Shown one piece after another: positions 1-7,055 of a DNA stretch of 10,231 nt. This DNA comes from Burkholderiales bacterium. Lineage in GTDB: Bacteria; Pseudomonadota; Gammaproteobacteria; Burkholderiales; Burkholderiaceae_C. The notes under the pieces were generated by a model. That model was not told where the DNA came from, made no database searches, and saw only the letters and a program-made list of their open reading frames with translations. The first letter of the stretch is position 1. The number at the start of each line of letters is the position of its first letter. The stretch covers positions 1-10,231 of the forward strand of contig JANXTP010000423.1 of NCBI GenBank assembly GCA_025352345.1, in the 5' to 3' direction. A program made the translations under genes and the position numbers.

Positions 1-411
1 GGGGTAGCCGGGGTCGGGGAGCAACACCTCGTCACCCGGGTCGATCAGGGCCACGCAGGCCAGCTGCAGTGCGGCCGACGCACCTGCGGTGATGACGATG
101 CGTTCAGGTGCGATGTCGAGCGCGAAACGCTGCGCATACCAGCCGCTGATGCGCTCGCGCAGCGCCAGCAGCCCGCAGGAGTCGGTGTACTGCGTGCTGC
201 CGTCGCGGATGGCGCGCTGCGCCGCTGCCTGCACCAGCGGAGGTGCGGTGAAATCGGGCTCTCCGATGTTCATGAAGATCATCGGCCGCCCGCCTTGCTG
301 CGGGTCACACAGCGGGCCGCGCGCCAGCACCGACGCGGCCTTGGCGCATTCCATCACGTAGAACGGTTCGATGAAACCCAGACGGCGCGACAGGCGCGGC
401 GACGACCTCAT
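1..411 (-). CDS. PLP-dependent aminotransferase, N-terminal part (cut by the window edge)
   Basis: This is the first 137 codons of a fold-type I aminotransferase (class I/II, aspartate/aromatic-like), and the frame is open to the left edge. Visible family features are the N-terminal GEPDF motif (IGEPDFTAP), the DGSTQYTDSCGLLALRE stretch corresponding to the YT..G...LR region, the ITAGASAALQL segment that contributes to cofactor phosphate binding, and PGDEVLLPDPGYP. The catalytic lysine lies beyond the edge, so substrate specificity cannot be read. The enzyme would transfer amino groups between an amino acid and a 2-oxoacid in the cytosol. ATG at 411 is chosen; an in-frame GTG two codons upstream (417) is an alternative, and neither has a clear Shine-Dalgarno. 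It starts about 26 bp after nusB on the same strand, so it is probably the tail of the rib-nusB operon. The family call is secure; the exact reaction is unknown. Confidence 0.88.
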   Translation of the reverse strand, partial: MRSSPRLSRRLGFIEPFYVMECAKAASVLARGPLCDPQQGGRPMIFMNIGEPDFTAPPLVQAAAQRAIRDGSTQYTDSCGLLALRERISGWYAQRFALDIAPERIVITAGASAALQLACVALIDPGDEVLLPDPGYP

Positions 412-437
412 GTCCACGGGCGTGCGATTAAGCCGCT

Positions 438-953
438 TCAGCGCCGGGCTGCCCGCGCCGCCTCGACCTCGACCGGCCGCAGGTCGGCAGCGGTCTTGTC
501 GATCACGCCGTTGACGTATTTGTGGCCGTCGGTGCCGCCGAAGATCTTGGCCAGCTCGACCGCTTCGTTGATGACCACGCGGTAGGGGATGTCGAGGCAG
601 TGGGTCAGCTCGTAGGCACCGATCATCAGCACACCATGTTCGACCGGCGACAACTGGCTGGTTTGCCGATCGACATGGCGCGCGAGTGCCTGGTCGATCG
701 TTGCCGCCTCATTGATGCAGCCGTGCAGCAGCATCTCGAAATGTGCCGCGTCACAGCGCTCGAAGCCCTCGTGTTCGCGCACGTGCGCATCGATCACGGC
801 GGCCCGCTCGCCCGACAGCAGCCATTCGTACAGGCCTTGCAATGCCAGCTCACGCGAGCGTCGACGGGTCGATTTCTGCGCGGCTTTCTTGGAGGCCTGG
901 CGGAGCACCGGACTGGGCACCGCGGCTTCGGGCTTCGGTTCGGTGTCGGTCAC
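438..953 (-). CDS. nusB: Transcription antitermination factor NusB
   Basis: 171 residues. NusB pairs with ribosomal protein S10 (NusE), binds boxA RNA, and helps RNA polymerase pass terminators, mainly in rRNA operons. The all-helical NusB fold is recognisable from RRSRELALQGLYEWLLSG (about residues 31-48), LSPVEHGVLMIGAYEL near the middle, and the strongly conserved C-terminal stretch IPYRVVINEAVELAK followed by FGGTDGHKYVNGVID. About 30 N-terminal residues rich in Lys, Pro, Glu and Arg precede the core and look disordered; E. coli NusB (about 139 residues) lacks such an extension. The start is a GTG at 953, whose GTGA overlaps the TGA of ribH by four bases, suggesting translational coupling. 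The ribH-nusB pairing is conserved across many proteobacteria, which supports both calls. Confidence 0.96.
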   Translation of the reverse strand: MTDTEPKPEAAVPSPVLRQASKKAAQKSTRRRSRELALQGLYEWLLSGERAAVIDAHVREHEGFERCDAAHFEMLLHGCINEAATIDQALARHVDRQTSQLSPVEHGVLMIGAYELTHCLDIPYRVVINEAVELAKIFGGTDGHKYVNGVIDKTAADLRPVEVEAARAARR

Positions 954-1417
954 GAGAGGTCTTCCATCAGGCGCGCCATCTCGATCGCCACGCGGGCGGC
1001 ATCGCGCGCCTTGTCTTCGGCGCGTTCCCAGGCCTGGGCTTCGTCTTCGACGGTCAGGATCGCGTTGGCCACCGGCAACTGGTGGTCGAGCGAGACGCGG
1101 GTGACACCAGCGCCGCTTTCATTGGCCACCAGCTCGAAATGGTAGGTCTCGCCGCGGATGATGCAGCCGATGGCAATCAGCGCATCGAAGTCGTCGCTGT
1201 CGGCCATCGCCATCAGCGCGACCGGGATTTCCAGCGCGCCGGGCACGGTCACGTGATCGATCAATTCGACATCGACGCCGAGGCGGCGCAACTCGGCGGT
1301 GCACACCGCAGCCATGCGCTGCGTGATGTCGGCATTGAAGCGTGCCTGCACGATGCCGATGTGCAGATCGCTGCCATCGAGGTCGTCGGCAGCTTGGCCC
1401 TGGTCAGCGAGTTGCAT
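950..1417 (-). CDS. ribH: 6,7-dimethyl-8-ribityllumazine synthase (lumazine synthase)
   Basis: 155 residues, the normal family length. It condenses 5-amino-6-ribitylamino-uracil with 3,4-dihydroxy-2-butanone 4-phosphate to form lumazine, the penultimate step to riboflavin. Members form pentamers or 60-mer capsids. Sequence support: VPGALEIPVAL (residues 58-68) in the substrate-binding region; GCIIRGETYHFELVANE (84-100), in which His93 matches the catalytic histidine of the family; and the ILTVEDEAQAWERA region (120-133), in which Arg132 aligns with the phosphate-contacting arginine known from B. subtilis RibH. ATG at 1417 has a weak AGG about 6 bases upstream. It follows ribBX after 45 bp and overlaps nusB at its 3' end, so all three are probably read from one mRNA. 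Confidence 0.97.
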   Translation of the reverse strand: MQLADQGQAADDLDGSDLHIGIVQARFNADITQRMAAVCTAELRRLGVDVELIDHVTVPGALEIPVALMAMADSDDFDALIAIGCIIRGETYHFELVANESGAGVTRVSLDHQLPVANAILTVEDEAQAWERAEDKARDAARVAIEMARLMEDLS

Positions 1418-1462
1418 GGGTTACCTGGGTCGAGTGAATATTGGGGCACGAGCGCGGGTTCA

Positions 1463-2569
1463 TCAGCGGCAGGCGGCGTCGGCGGCGACGAAACCGGTGA
1501 CTTCAAGGCCGTAGCCGACCATGCTGGGCATGCGACGCGGGCTGCCCAGCAATTTCATTTTCGACACCCCCATCTCACGCAGGATCTGGGCGCCGATGCC
1601 ATAGGTGCGCAGGTCCATCTGGCTCTGCGACCGGGCGCCGGATTCGTCATGCGGCGTCAACTTGTCGCGCAACGACACCGTGCCTTCGCCGCAGTTCAGC
1701 AGCACCGCAATGCCGCGCTCGCTGGCTTGCAGCATCGCCAGCGCCCGTGGCAGCGGCCATGAGTGGACGCTGGGCCCCACGTCGAGCAGGTCCATCACCG
1801 ACAGTGGTTCGTGCACCCGCACCAGCACCTCGTCCCGGTGCGTCCACTGGCCGTGCGTCAAGGCCATGTGCAGGCCGCCGGTGCGGTCGACGAACGAGGT
1901 GCATGTGAAGCTGCCCTGCTCGGTCACCAGCACGCGCTGGCCCACGCGTTCGATCAGGGTCTCGTTGCGGCTGCGGTATTCGATCAGGTCGGCGATGGTG
2001 CCGATCTTCAGGCCGTGCTGCGCGGCGAAGACTTCCAGGTCGGGCAGGCGGGCCATCGTGCCGTCGTCGTTCATGATCTCGCAGATCACCGCGGCGGGCG
2101 TCAACCCGGCCATCGCCGACAGGTCGCAACCGGCTTCGGTGTGACCGGCGCGCATCAGCACGCCGCCATCCTGTGCCTGCAGCGGGAAGATGTGGCCGGG
2201 CTGCACCAGGTCGCCGGGCTTCGCGTCGCGCGCCACTGCGGCCTGCACGGTGCGTGCACGGTCGGCGGCGGAGATGCCGGTGGTGACGCCCTCGGCGGCT
2301 TCGATCGACACGGTGAAGGCGGTGCCGTGCTTGGTGCCGTTGCGGCTGGCCATGGGCGGCAGCTGCAGCCGCTCGCAGCGTTCGCGGGTCAAGGTCAGGC
2401 AGATCAGGCCGCGCCCGAAGCGCGCCATGAAGTTGACCGACTCGGCCGTGACGTGCTCGGCGGCCATGACCAGATCACCTTCGTTTTCGCGGTCTTCCTC
2501 ATCGACGAGGATGACCATACGGCCTGCGGCCAGCTCCGTCAGGAGCTCGGGAATCGGGGATATCGACAT
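1463..2569 (-). CDS. ribBX: DHBP synthase with a degenerate GTP cyclohydrolase II-like domain (RibBX type)
   Basis: 368 residues. Residues 1-200 are 3,4-dihydroxy-2-butanone 4-phosphate synthase, converting ribulose 5-phosphate to DHBP plus formate. Visible are the acidic metal/substrate loop DEEDRENEGDLV (23-34), TTGISAADRARTV (96-108), and the histidine-containing GHTEAGCDLSAMAGL (142-156). Residues about 205-368 align with GTP cyclohydrolase II (YGIGAQILREMGV, 323-335), but the zinc motif (in E. coli RibA a Cys, then Cys-x-Cys about 11 residues later) is replaced by residues about 253-275 with no cysteine, and the usual NNP near the C-terminus reads GSP (342-344). Such fusions have been described in proteobacteria as RibBX, active for RibB only. 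MSISPIPELL at 2569 is the start; the open frame runs 35 codons further upstream but that part is not conserved. GTP cyclohydrolase II should be encoded elsewhere. Confidence 0.93.
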   Translation of the reverse strand: MSISPIPELLTELAAGRMVILVDEEDRENEGDLVMAAEHVTAESVNFMARFGRGLICLTLTRERCERLQLPPMASRNGTKHGTAFTVSIEAAEGVTTGISAADRARTVQAAVARDAKPGDLVQPGHIFPLQAQDGGVLMRAGHTEAGCDLSAMAGLTPAAVICEIMNDDGTMARLPDLEVFAAQHGLKIGTIADLIEYRSRNETLIERVGQRVLVTEQGSFTCTSFVDRTGGLHMALTHGQWTHRDEVLVRVHEPLSVMDLLDVGPSVHSWPLPRALAMLQASERGIAVLLNCGEGTVSLRDKLTPHDESGARSQSQMDLRTYGIGAQILREMGVSKMKLLGSPRRMPSMVGYGLEVTGFVAADAACR

Positions 2570-2611
2570 CGGTTGATTGTAGGTCGCGGGCCCCGTGACC
2601 TCCGGCGTAAC

Positions 2612-2635
2612 CCTGAGCGCAACCTTGCGCTCAGG
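2612..2635 (-). repeat. Perfect 11-bp inverted repeat across the ribE stop codon
   Basis: Arms 2612-2622 and 2625-2635 are exact reverse complements separated by 2 bases, so the transcript can form a stem of about 10 pairs closed by a 4-base loop. The right arm contains the ribE stop codon (2631-2633). In the transcript the stem is followed by GTTACG rather than a run of U, so it is not a standard intrinsic terminator. It lies 42 bases before the ribBX start. Possible roles are a 3'-end-protecting or processing hairpin, or a pause/attenuation element. The repeat is seen directly; its function is inferred. Confidence 0.75.
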
Positions 2636-3278
2636 CAGGCCGCACGGCCGGCGCCACCGATTGCATGCGTTCAACGTAGCGGGCGATCAGATCGACCTCC
2701 AGATTGACCGCTGCACCGACCGTCAGATGACCCAAGGCCGTGTTCTCGATCGTGTGCGGGATCAGGTTGATGCTGATCTCGCAGCCGACGGCGTCGTCCG
2801 TGACGTGATCGACCACGCGGTTGACCGTCAGGCTGACGCCGTTGACGGTGATCGAGCCCTTGTAGGCGAGGAATTTCGCCAGCGCGGGTGGCACGTCGAT
2901 GCGCAAGGTCCAGGATTCGCCGACCGCGGCGAAATGAGTCACCCGGCCGACGCCGTCAACATGCCCGCTGACCAGGTGGCCACCCAGCCGGTCATTGGCA
3001 CACAGCGCTTTTTCGAGGTTGACCGGGCCGGTCGCGGCCAGCCCGGCGGTCTTGTCCAGGCTTTCGGCGGAGACATCGACGGTGAAGACATCGCGGGCAG
3101 CCTCGAACGAGGTGACGGTCATGCAGGCGCCGTTGATCGCGATGCTGTCGCCCAGGCAGACATCGGCCAGGTACTGCGGCGGCGTGGTGACGGTCAGCTG
3201 CTTGCCGTGGGAGGCGTCTGCGCCCAGGGCGCGCACGTCGGAGATCCGGCCGACGCCGGTGATGATGCCGGTGAACAT
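2631..3278 (-). CDS. ribE: Riboflavin synthase, alpha chain
   Basis: 215 residues, typical for the family. It dismutates two lumazine molecules into riboflavin and the ribitylamino-uracil that RibH reuses. The two tandem beta-barrel halves are visible. The first half has the classic MFTGIITGVG start, GDSIAINGACMTVTS (43-57) and VSAESLDKT. The second half starts about residue 98 with GGHLVSGHVDGVG and has KGSITVNGVSLTVN (140-153) and PHTIENTALG (174-183). ATG at 3278 follows the ribD stop after 12 bp, with no strong Shine-Dalgarno, so coupling to ribD translation is likely. The stop codon sits inside a perfect inverted repeat. The gene is called ribE here, although E. coli nomenclature uses ribC or ribE. 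Confidence 0.97.
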   Translation of the reverse strand: MFTGIITGVGRISDVRALGADASHGKQLTVTTPPQYLADVCLGDSIAINGACMTVTSFEAARDVFTVDVSAESLDKTAGLAATGPVNLEKALCANDRLGGHLVSGHVDGVGRVTHFAAVGESWTLRIDVPPALAKFLAYKGSITVNGVSLTVNRVVDHVTDDAVGCEISINLIPHTIENTALGHLTVGAAVNLEVDLIARYVERMQSVAPAVRPA

Positions 3279-3290
3279 GGGCTGATTGTC

Positions 3291-4424
3291 TCAGCCGCGA
3301 TCTTGGCCCACCTGCGGCCTGGCCAGCACGCGCAGGTCGTCGCCGATGCGGTCGATCTGGTGGAAGCTCAGCGCCACCGCGTCGGCCAGATCGCTCAGCG
3401 GGCCGAACGACGCCATGTCGAGCCCAGCGCCGAGCAGCTTCGGCGCGAGATAGACGAGGTATTCATCGACCAGCCGCTCGCGCACGAAGGAGCCGCTGAG
3501 CTTGTGGCCGGCCTCGACATGCAGCTCGTTGACGCCGCGTGTGGCGAGATCGGCCAGCATCGCGGCCAGATCGACCTTGCCGTTGGCGTCTGGAACGCTC
3601 ACGACATCGATGCTGCGCTCTGCAAAGGCGGCGCGGCGCTCGGCGTCAGGGCTGGCCGCATAGACCAGCACCGAGCCTGGCGCGTCGAAGATGCGCGCAA
3701 CCAGGGGCGCAGCCAGCTGCGAATCGACGACCACGCGCAAGGGCTGTTGCGGCGTCGGGATCAGCCGCACATCGAGCCGCGGGTTGTCGTCGAGCACGGT
3801 GCCGACGCCGGTCAAGACCGCGCTGGCGCGGCGCCGCCAGGCGTGGCCATCGGTGCGCGCGGCTTCACCTGTAATCCACTGGCTGACGCCGTTGGGCAGG
3901 GCGGTGCGGCCGTCGAGCGAAGCTGCCACCTTCAGGCGCACCCAGGGACGACGACGCTCCATCCGAGAAAAGAAACCGATGTTGAGTTCGCGGGTGGCCT
4001 CTGCGCCCACGCCGCTCGTCACCTCGATGCCGGCGGCCCGCAAGCGCGCTGCGCCAAGCCCCGCGACCAGCGGGTTCGGGTCTTCGATTGCCATCACGAC
4101 GCGGCCCACAGCGGCCTGCACCAGCGCATCGCAGCAGGGTGGGGTGCGGCCGTGGTGGGCGCAGGGTTCGAGCGTGACGACGACGGTGGAGCCACGCACT
4201 GAATGGCCATGGTCGGCCGCATCGCGCAGCGCCATCACCTCGGCATGCGGTCCCCCGGCCTGTTGCGTGTGGCCGCGGCCGATCACCTGCCCGTTGGCCG
4301 ACACGATCACGCAGCCGACGCGTGGGTTTGGCTCACTCAGCGCGATGGCTTGTTCCGCCAGGGCCAGCGCTTTGGCCATCCAGCGCTGATGCATGCTGGC
4401 GGTGTCTGAGGGTGTCGAACTCAT
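3291..4424 (-). CDS. ribD: Bifunctional riboflavin deaminase/reductase RibD
   Basis: 377 residues. The N-terminal domain (about 10-150) is a zinc deaminase: HAEVMAL (His60, catalytic Glu62) and EPCAHHGRTPPC (Cys88 and Cys97 as zinc ligands). It deaminates 2,5-diamino-6-ribosylamino-pyrimidinone 5'-phosphate. The C-terminal domain (about 160-370) is the NADPH-dependent reductase of the DHFR-like fold, with KVAASLDGRTAL (165-176), SQWITGEAARTD and AVLTGVGTVLDDNPRL (202-217). ATG at 4424 is taken. An in-frame ATG at 4394 (MHQRWMAKALALAE) would give 367 residues, the E. coli length, and is a real alternative; neither has a Shine-Dalgarno. It starts 18 bp after the pilV stop, an unusual neighbour, and leads the tight block ribD-ribE-ribBX-ribH-nusB. 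No FMN riboswitch precedes it. Confidence 0.96.
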   Translation of the reverse strand: MSSTPSDTASMHQRWMAKALALAEQAIALSEPNPRVGCVIVSANGQVIGRGHTQQAGGPHAEVMALRDAADHGHSVRGSTVVVTLEPCAHHGRTPPCCDALVQAAVGRVVMAIEDPNPLVAGLGAARLRAAGIEVTSGVGAEATRELNIGFFSRMERRRPWVRLKVAASLDGRTALPNGVSQWITGEAARTDGHAWRRRASAVLTGVGTVLDDNPRLDVRLIPTPQQPLRVVVDSQLAAPLVARIFDAPGSVLVYAASPDAERRAAFAERSIDVVSVPDANGKVDLAAMLADLATRGVNELHVEAGHKLSGSFVRERLVDEYLVYLAPKLLGAGLDMASFGPLSDLADAVALSFHQIDRIGDDLRVLARPQVGQDRG

Positions 4425-4442
4425 GATCAGCGGTGCGCGGTG

Positions 4443-5753
4443 TCAGGGTTGGTGCTGGGTGGTGGTGATCGGCGACGCGTCAACCACGTCAGGGGTATCG
4501 ATTCTCGCGGCAGAGTCGCCGGGACAGGCTTGATCGCCCCGGATCACCAGAAAGTTCTGCTGCAGCAACGACCGGTCAACGGCGGTGTACGCGGCCGGAT
4601 GCTCCTCGTTGCGGTCGATCGCGCCGCTGTGGTCCAGGTCAGTCGTGTAGCGGCAGACCTTGCGATCCGCAGCACTCGTACCGATGGCCCAACCCAGCGG
4701 CACCAGGCTGCTGCGCCCCGACCAGCGCCCGGCAGCGCCGGTGATCGGCACGACGCACCGGTAGGCGACGTAGCGCTCGCCCTGCTCGCTCCATTCGGCC
4801 ACACCGACGCTGGCCGGCATCGCGAGCAGCGGCACCGCCTCTCGGCGGATGCCGTCGGTGGTTCGGTATTGCACGGTCTTCAGGGCCTCGGTGCTGCATG
4901 AAGGCGACGCGGCGTTGGCGGTGCCGGTCAGCGTGAGCAACACCGCCATGTCGAGTGGGTTGTCATTTGCCGCGTCCGGATTTGGCGGGCTGGCGTTCGA
5001 GACTCGCACCGTGCCGCTCAGCCACAGGCCGTGCAGTTCGCTGCAATGGGTCAGATCGGTGGCGCTCAGCTGGGCGGTCGCGAGGCCGCTGGCCACCTCG
5101 GTGCAGCGCTGCGTCACCTGTGCACTCAAGTTGTCGAACACATAGGCGATGGTGCCGGCGCCGGGTTTCAGCACGCTGCGCCCGTCACCGAGGTTTCTCG
5201 CGCTCACCGGGATGCCAGGTGCCCGCGCATAGCCGCTGGATGGCGTCTGCAGGCTGGGCGCCACCGTCAGTGCACCAGCCAGCGCGGGGCTCACGCCCGC
5301 CACCACCGAGTTCAGCACCGCCTGCTGCGCGCTGCCATCGCGGGCAGCCCACGCGACGCTGACGGTGGCCGCTTTCAGGCGTGCCGAGCTGCTGTCGTCG
5401 ATTTGCCGGGTCAGCTGGAACACGGTGTTGAGTGCCACACCGTTCAGATCGTCGACCGATAAGGTGACCGTCCCGATGCGCTCGTAAGGCGTTGCGCCCG
5501 ATGCCGCAGCGTCGGCTTGCAGGAACACGAAGGCGCGCAGCGACTCGATGTCTTCCTGCGCGATGCGCATCGCTTCGGAACGTTGACGCGCCAGATCGGC
5601 ATGCGCGTGCAGATGAAGCTGCAGTTTCGCCATCGACAGCACGCCACCCGCCAGCACCAGGAAGGCGAGCAGTGCTTCGATCAGCGTGACGCCGCGCTGC
5701 TGGCGTGCGCTGCGGTGCGGGATGACCAGAGGAAAAGCGGGTGGCGTTGTCAT
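4443..5753 (-). CDS. pilV: Large PilV-like type IV pilus minor pilin with an EF-hand-like loop
   Basis: 436 residues. A 21-residue basic leader ends in RQQRG, followed by VTLIEALLAFLVLAGGVLSM: a prepilin peptidase site with Glu at +5 and the hydrophobic helix of a type IV pilin. The early region (QSEAM-like RSEAMRIAQEDIESLRAF) is PilV style. Most PilV proteins are about 150-200 residues; here roughly 250 extra residues form a secreted C-terminal part with several cysteines and no recognised domain name. Residues 372-383 (DLDHSGAIDRNE) fit every key position of a 12-residue EF-hand calcium loop. A GGAGG (5762-5766) lies 8 bases before the ATG, inside pilX, and the pilX TGA shares one base with this ATG. 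The open frame upstream of 5753 is a shadow of pilX. It is inferred to be part of the pilus-tip/priming complex with FimT, PilE, PilW and PilX. Confidence 0.88.
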   Translation of the reverse strand: MTTPPAFPLVIPHRSARQQRGVTLIEALLAFLVLAGGVLSMAKLQLHLHAHADLARQRSEAMRIAQEDIESLRAFVFLQADAAASGATPYERIGTVTLSVDDLNGVALNTVFQLTRQIDDSSSARLKAATVSVAWAARDGSAQQAVLNSVVAGVSPALAGALTVAPSLQTPSSGYARAPGIPVSARNLGDGRSVLKPGAGTIAYVFDNLSAQVTQRCTEVASGLATAQLSATDLTHCSELHGLWLSGTVRVSNASPPNPDAANDNPLDMAVLLTLTGTANAASPSCSTEALKTVQYRTTDGIRREAVPLLAMPASVGVAEWSEQGERYVAYRCVVPITGAAGRWSGRSSLVPLGWAIGTSAADRKVCRYTTDLDHSGAIDRNEEHPAAYTAVDRSLLQQNFLVIRGDQACPGDSAARIDTPDVVDASPITTTQHQP

Positions 5754-7045
5754 CAGAAATCCCTCCAGCTGCCCGGCACGCGGGCGTAGCTGCCGGTGTG
5801 CAGTTGCAGGGCACGCAGCACCGCGGCGTCGTAGTGCAGGTCGGGCGCGCCATTGCCGCGGTAGCTCGATGCCGAGATCAGCGCACCACGCACCTGCGCC
5901 TGCGGGCTGCTGCTGTCGTCCCAGCGGATGTCGGTGGCGTACACCAGACCGTACAGCGTCACATCGCCACTCAATGTCAGCGTGCCATCGACGACCAGCA
6001 CCACTGGTTGCGCAGGCGAGCCCAATGTCACCGGCCCGGTCAGCCGGGCGTCGCTGGGAATCGAGACCATGCGGTTGGCCGCCACGCCGTCGATCGCCGT
6101 GGCCACCCGCACCGCACATTCGCTGCGGCAGTCGATCGCCTGCACCGCGGCGTGGCTGTTCCAGCTGGCTGGGTCGACGCCGAAGTGGGTGGCGAACAGG
6201 CGGTCGTCGTCGAGTGATGCCAGCGTCGCGTCCTGCGTCGATGCCGATGCACCGGCTGCGCCGCCGGGCGCCGTGGTCAGCCGCAGCGCCGAGCCGATCA
6301 GGCTGCCGCCCGCACGCACAGTGATGCCTCCCGACGCGGCATCGGGGTTGTGCACGCCGAGCGCGGCAGCGCCGACATCGACCGAGCCCTTGACCGTCAG
6401 CGCAGCCGTCGGCACGACCCTCAGCCCGGGCAGCAGACCCAGTACTACCTGCAGCCGCGCAGACGCATCGGGGCGCCCCGCAGCGCCGGGACGGCACGGG
6501 CCGTCGGCGCTGGAGCAGCCAGTCGAGGTGATGTGGATCAGGCCCGACTGCGCCTCGGCGCTGAACTGCACCGCGAACGCCGGGTGCGGCAGGCCGTCAC
6601 CGGGCTCCACCGCATCCAGCGACGGCAGGCCGTTCACTGGGCAGCTGCACGACCAGCCCTCGGTTGCGCGTACGCAGGCCGGTTGCAGCGCGATGGAGGT
6701 GGTGCCCGACATCCAGCTCACTGGTTCCAGTCGGCCGCTATCGGGCTGCGATTGGACGAAGCGCTCTCGAAACGAGGTGTCGGTAGCGTCGGCGCTCGGC
6801 AGGCACTGCGCGTCGATGCGTTGTGGCTGGTTCAGTTGAGCAATGGCCCATTCGATCCCGGCTTCAGCGGCTTCGAAGGCCTGCGCCGCCCGGTATTGGT
6901 TGGCCGCTGCGCGCTGCTCGAACAGCAGCCCCCGGTTGGCGTAGGCGGCCACCAGGCACATCGCGAAGAACAGCAGCAAGGTGACGGCCAGGGCAGCCAC
7001 ACCGCGCTGGCGATGCGCCGTGTGCCTGATGAGGGTCGACGTCAT
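5753..7045 (-). CDS. pilX: PilX-like type IV pilus assembly protein, long form
   Basis: 430 residues. The leader of 15 residues (ending HRQRG) is followed by VAALAVTLLLFFAMCLVAAY, a class III signal without Glu at +5; the position is Ala. After the helix comes RAAQAFEAAEAGIEWAIAQL (52-71), the hallmark of the PilX N-terminal domain. Lack of Glu5 is also typical of the pseudopilin GspK, thought to cap the tip of the pseudopilus. The remaining 350 residues are Gly/Ala/Ser/Thr-rich with repeated short hydrophobic strands (such as VVLVVDGTLTLSGDVTLYGL), suggesting a beta-helix or beta-rich exported domain, and end in VPGSWRDF. A GAGG (7054-7057) 8 bases before the ATG overlaps the pilW stop. The gap to pilW is 10 bp and the stop overlaps the pilV start by one base. 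The name rests on the N-terminus and context. Confidence 0.86.
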   Translation of the reverse strand: MTSTLIRHTAHRQRGVAALAVTLLLFFAMCLVAAYANRGLLFEQRAAANQYRAAQAFEAAEAGIEWAIAQLNQPQRIDAQCLPSADATDTSFRERFVQSQPDSGRLEPVSWMSGTTSIALQPACVRATEGWSCSCPVNGLPSLDAVEPGDGLPHPAFAVQFSAEAQSGLIHITSTGCSSADGPCRPGAAGRPDASARLQVVLGLLPGLRVVPTAALTVKGSVDVGAAALGVHNPDAASGGITVRAGGSLIGSALRLTTAPGGAAGASASTQDATLASLDDDRLFATHFGVDPASWNSHAAVQAIDCRSECAVRVATAIDGVAANRMVSIPSDARLTGPVTLGSPAQPVVLVVDGTLTLSGDVTLYGLVYATDIRWDDSSSPQAQVRGALISASSYRGNGAPDLHYDAAVLRALQLHTGSYARVPGSWRDF

Positions 7046-7055
7046 ATGACCCGCC

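Noticed and set aside
743..1762. Plus-strand 339-codon frame across nusB, ribH and the ribBX end
   Set aside because: It is a shadow of three conserved minus-strand genes and has no recognisable domain.
2570..2674. 35-codon N-terminal extension of ribBX
   Set aside because: Family members begin close to SPIPELL, and the extension would overlap the end of ribE and consist of unconserved sequence.
2595..4202. 535-codon open frame on the plus strand opposite ribE and ribD
   Set aside because: It lies antisense to two clearly conserved genes. Its product is rich in Asp, Arg, Gly and Gln with no motif, as expected from the third-position GC bias of the real genes.
4425..4442. FMN riboswitch before ribD or ribBX
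   Set aside because: The gaps of 18 and 61 bp are too short for an RFN element (about 120 nt or more), and its conserved boxes are not present.
5754..6497. Upstream extension of the pilV frame (248 extra codons)
   Set aside because: It overlaps pilX in another frame and is Arg/Ala-rich low-complexity sequence. The pilin leader with a Shine-Dalgarno at 5762-5766 fixes the pilV start at 5753.
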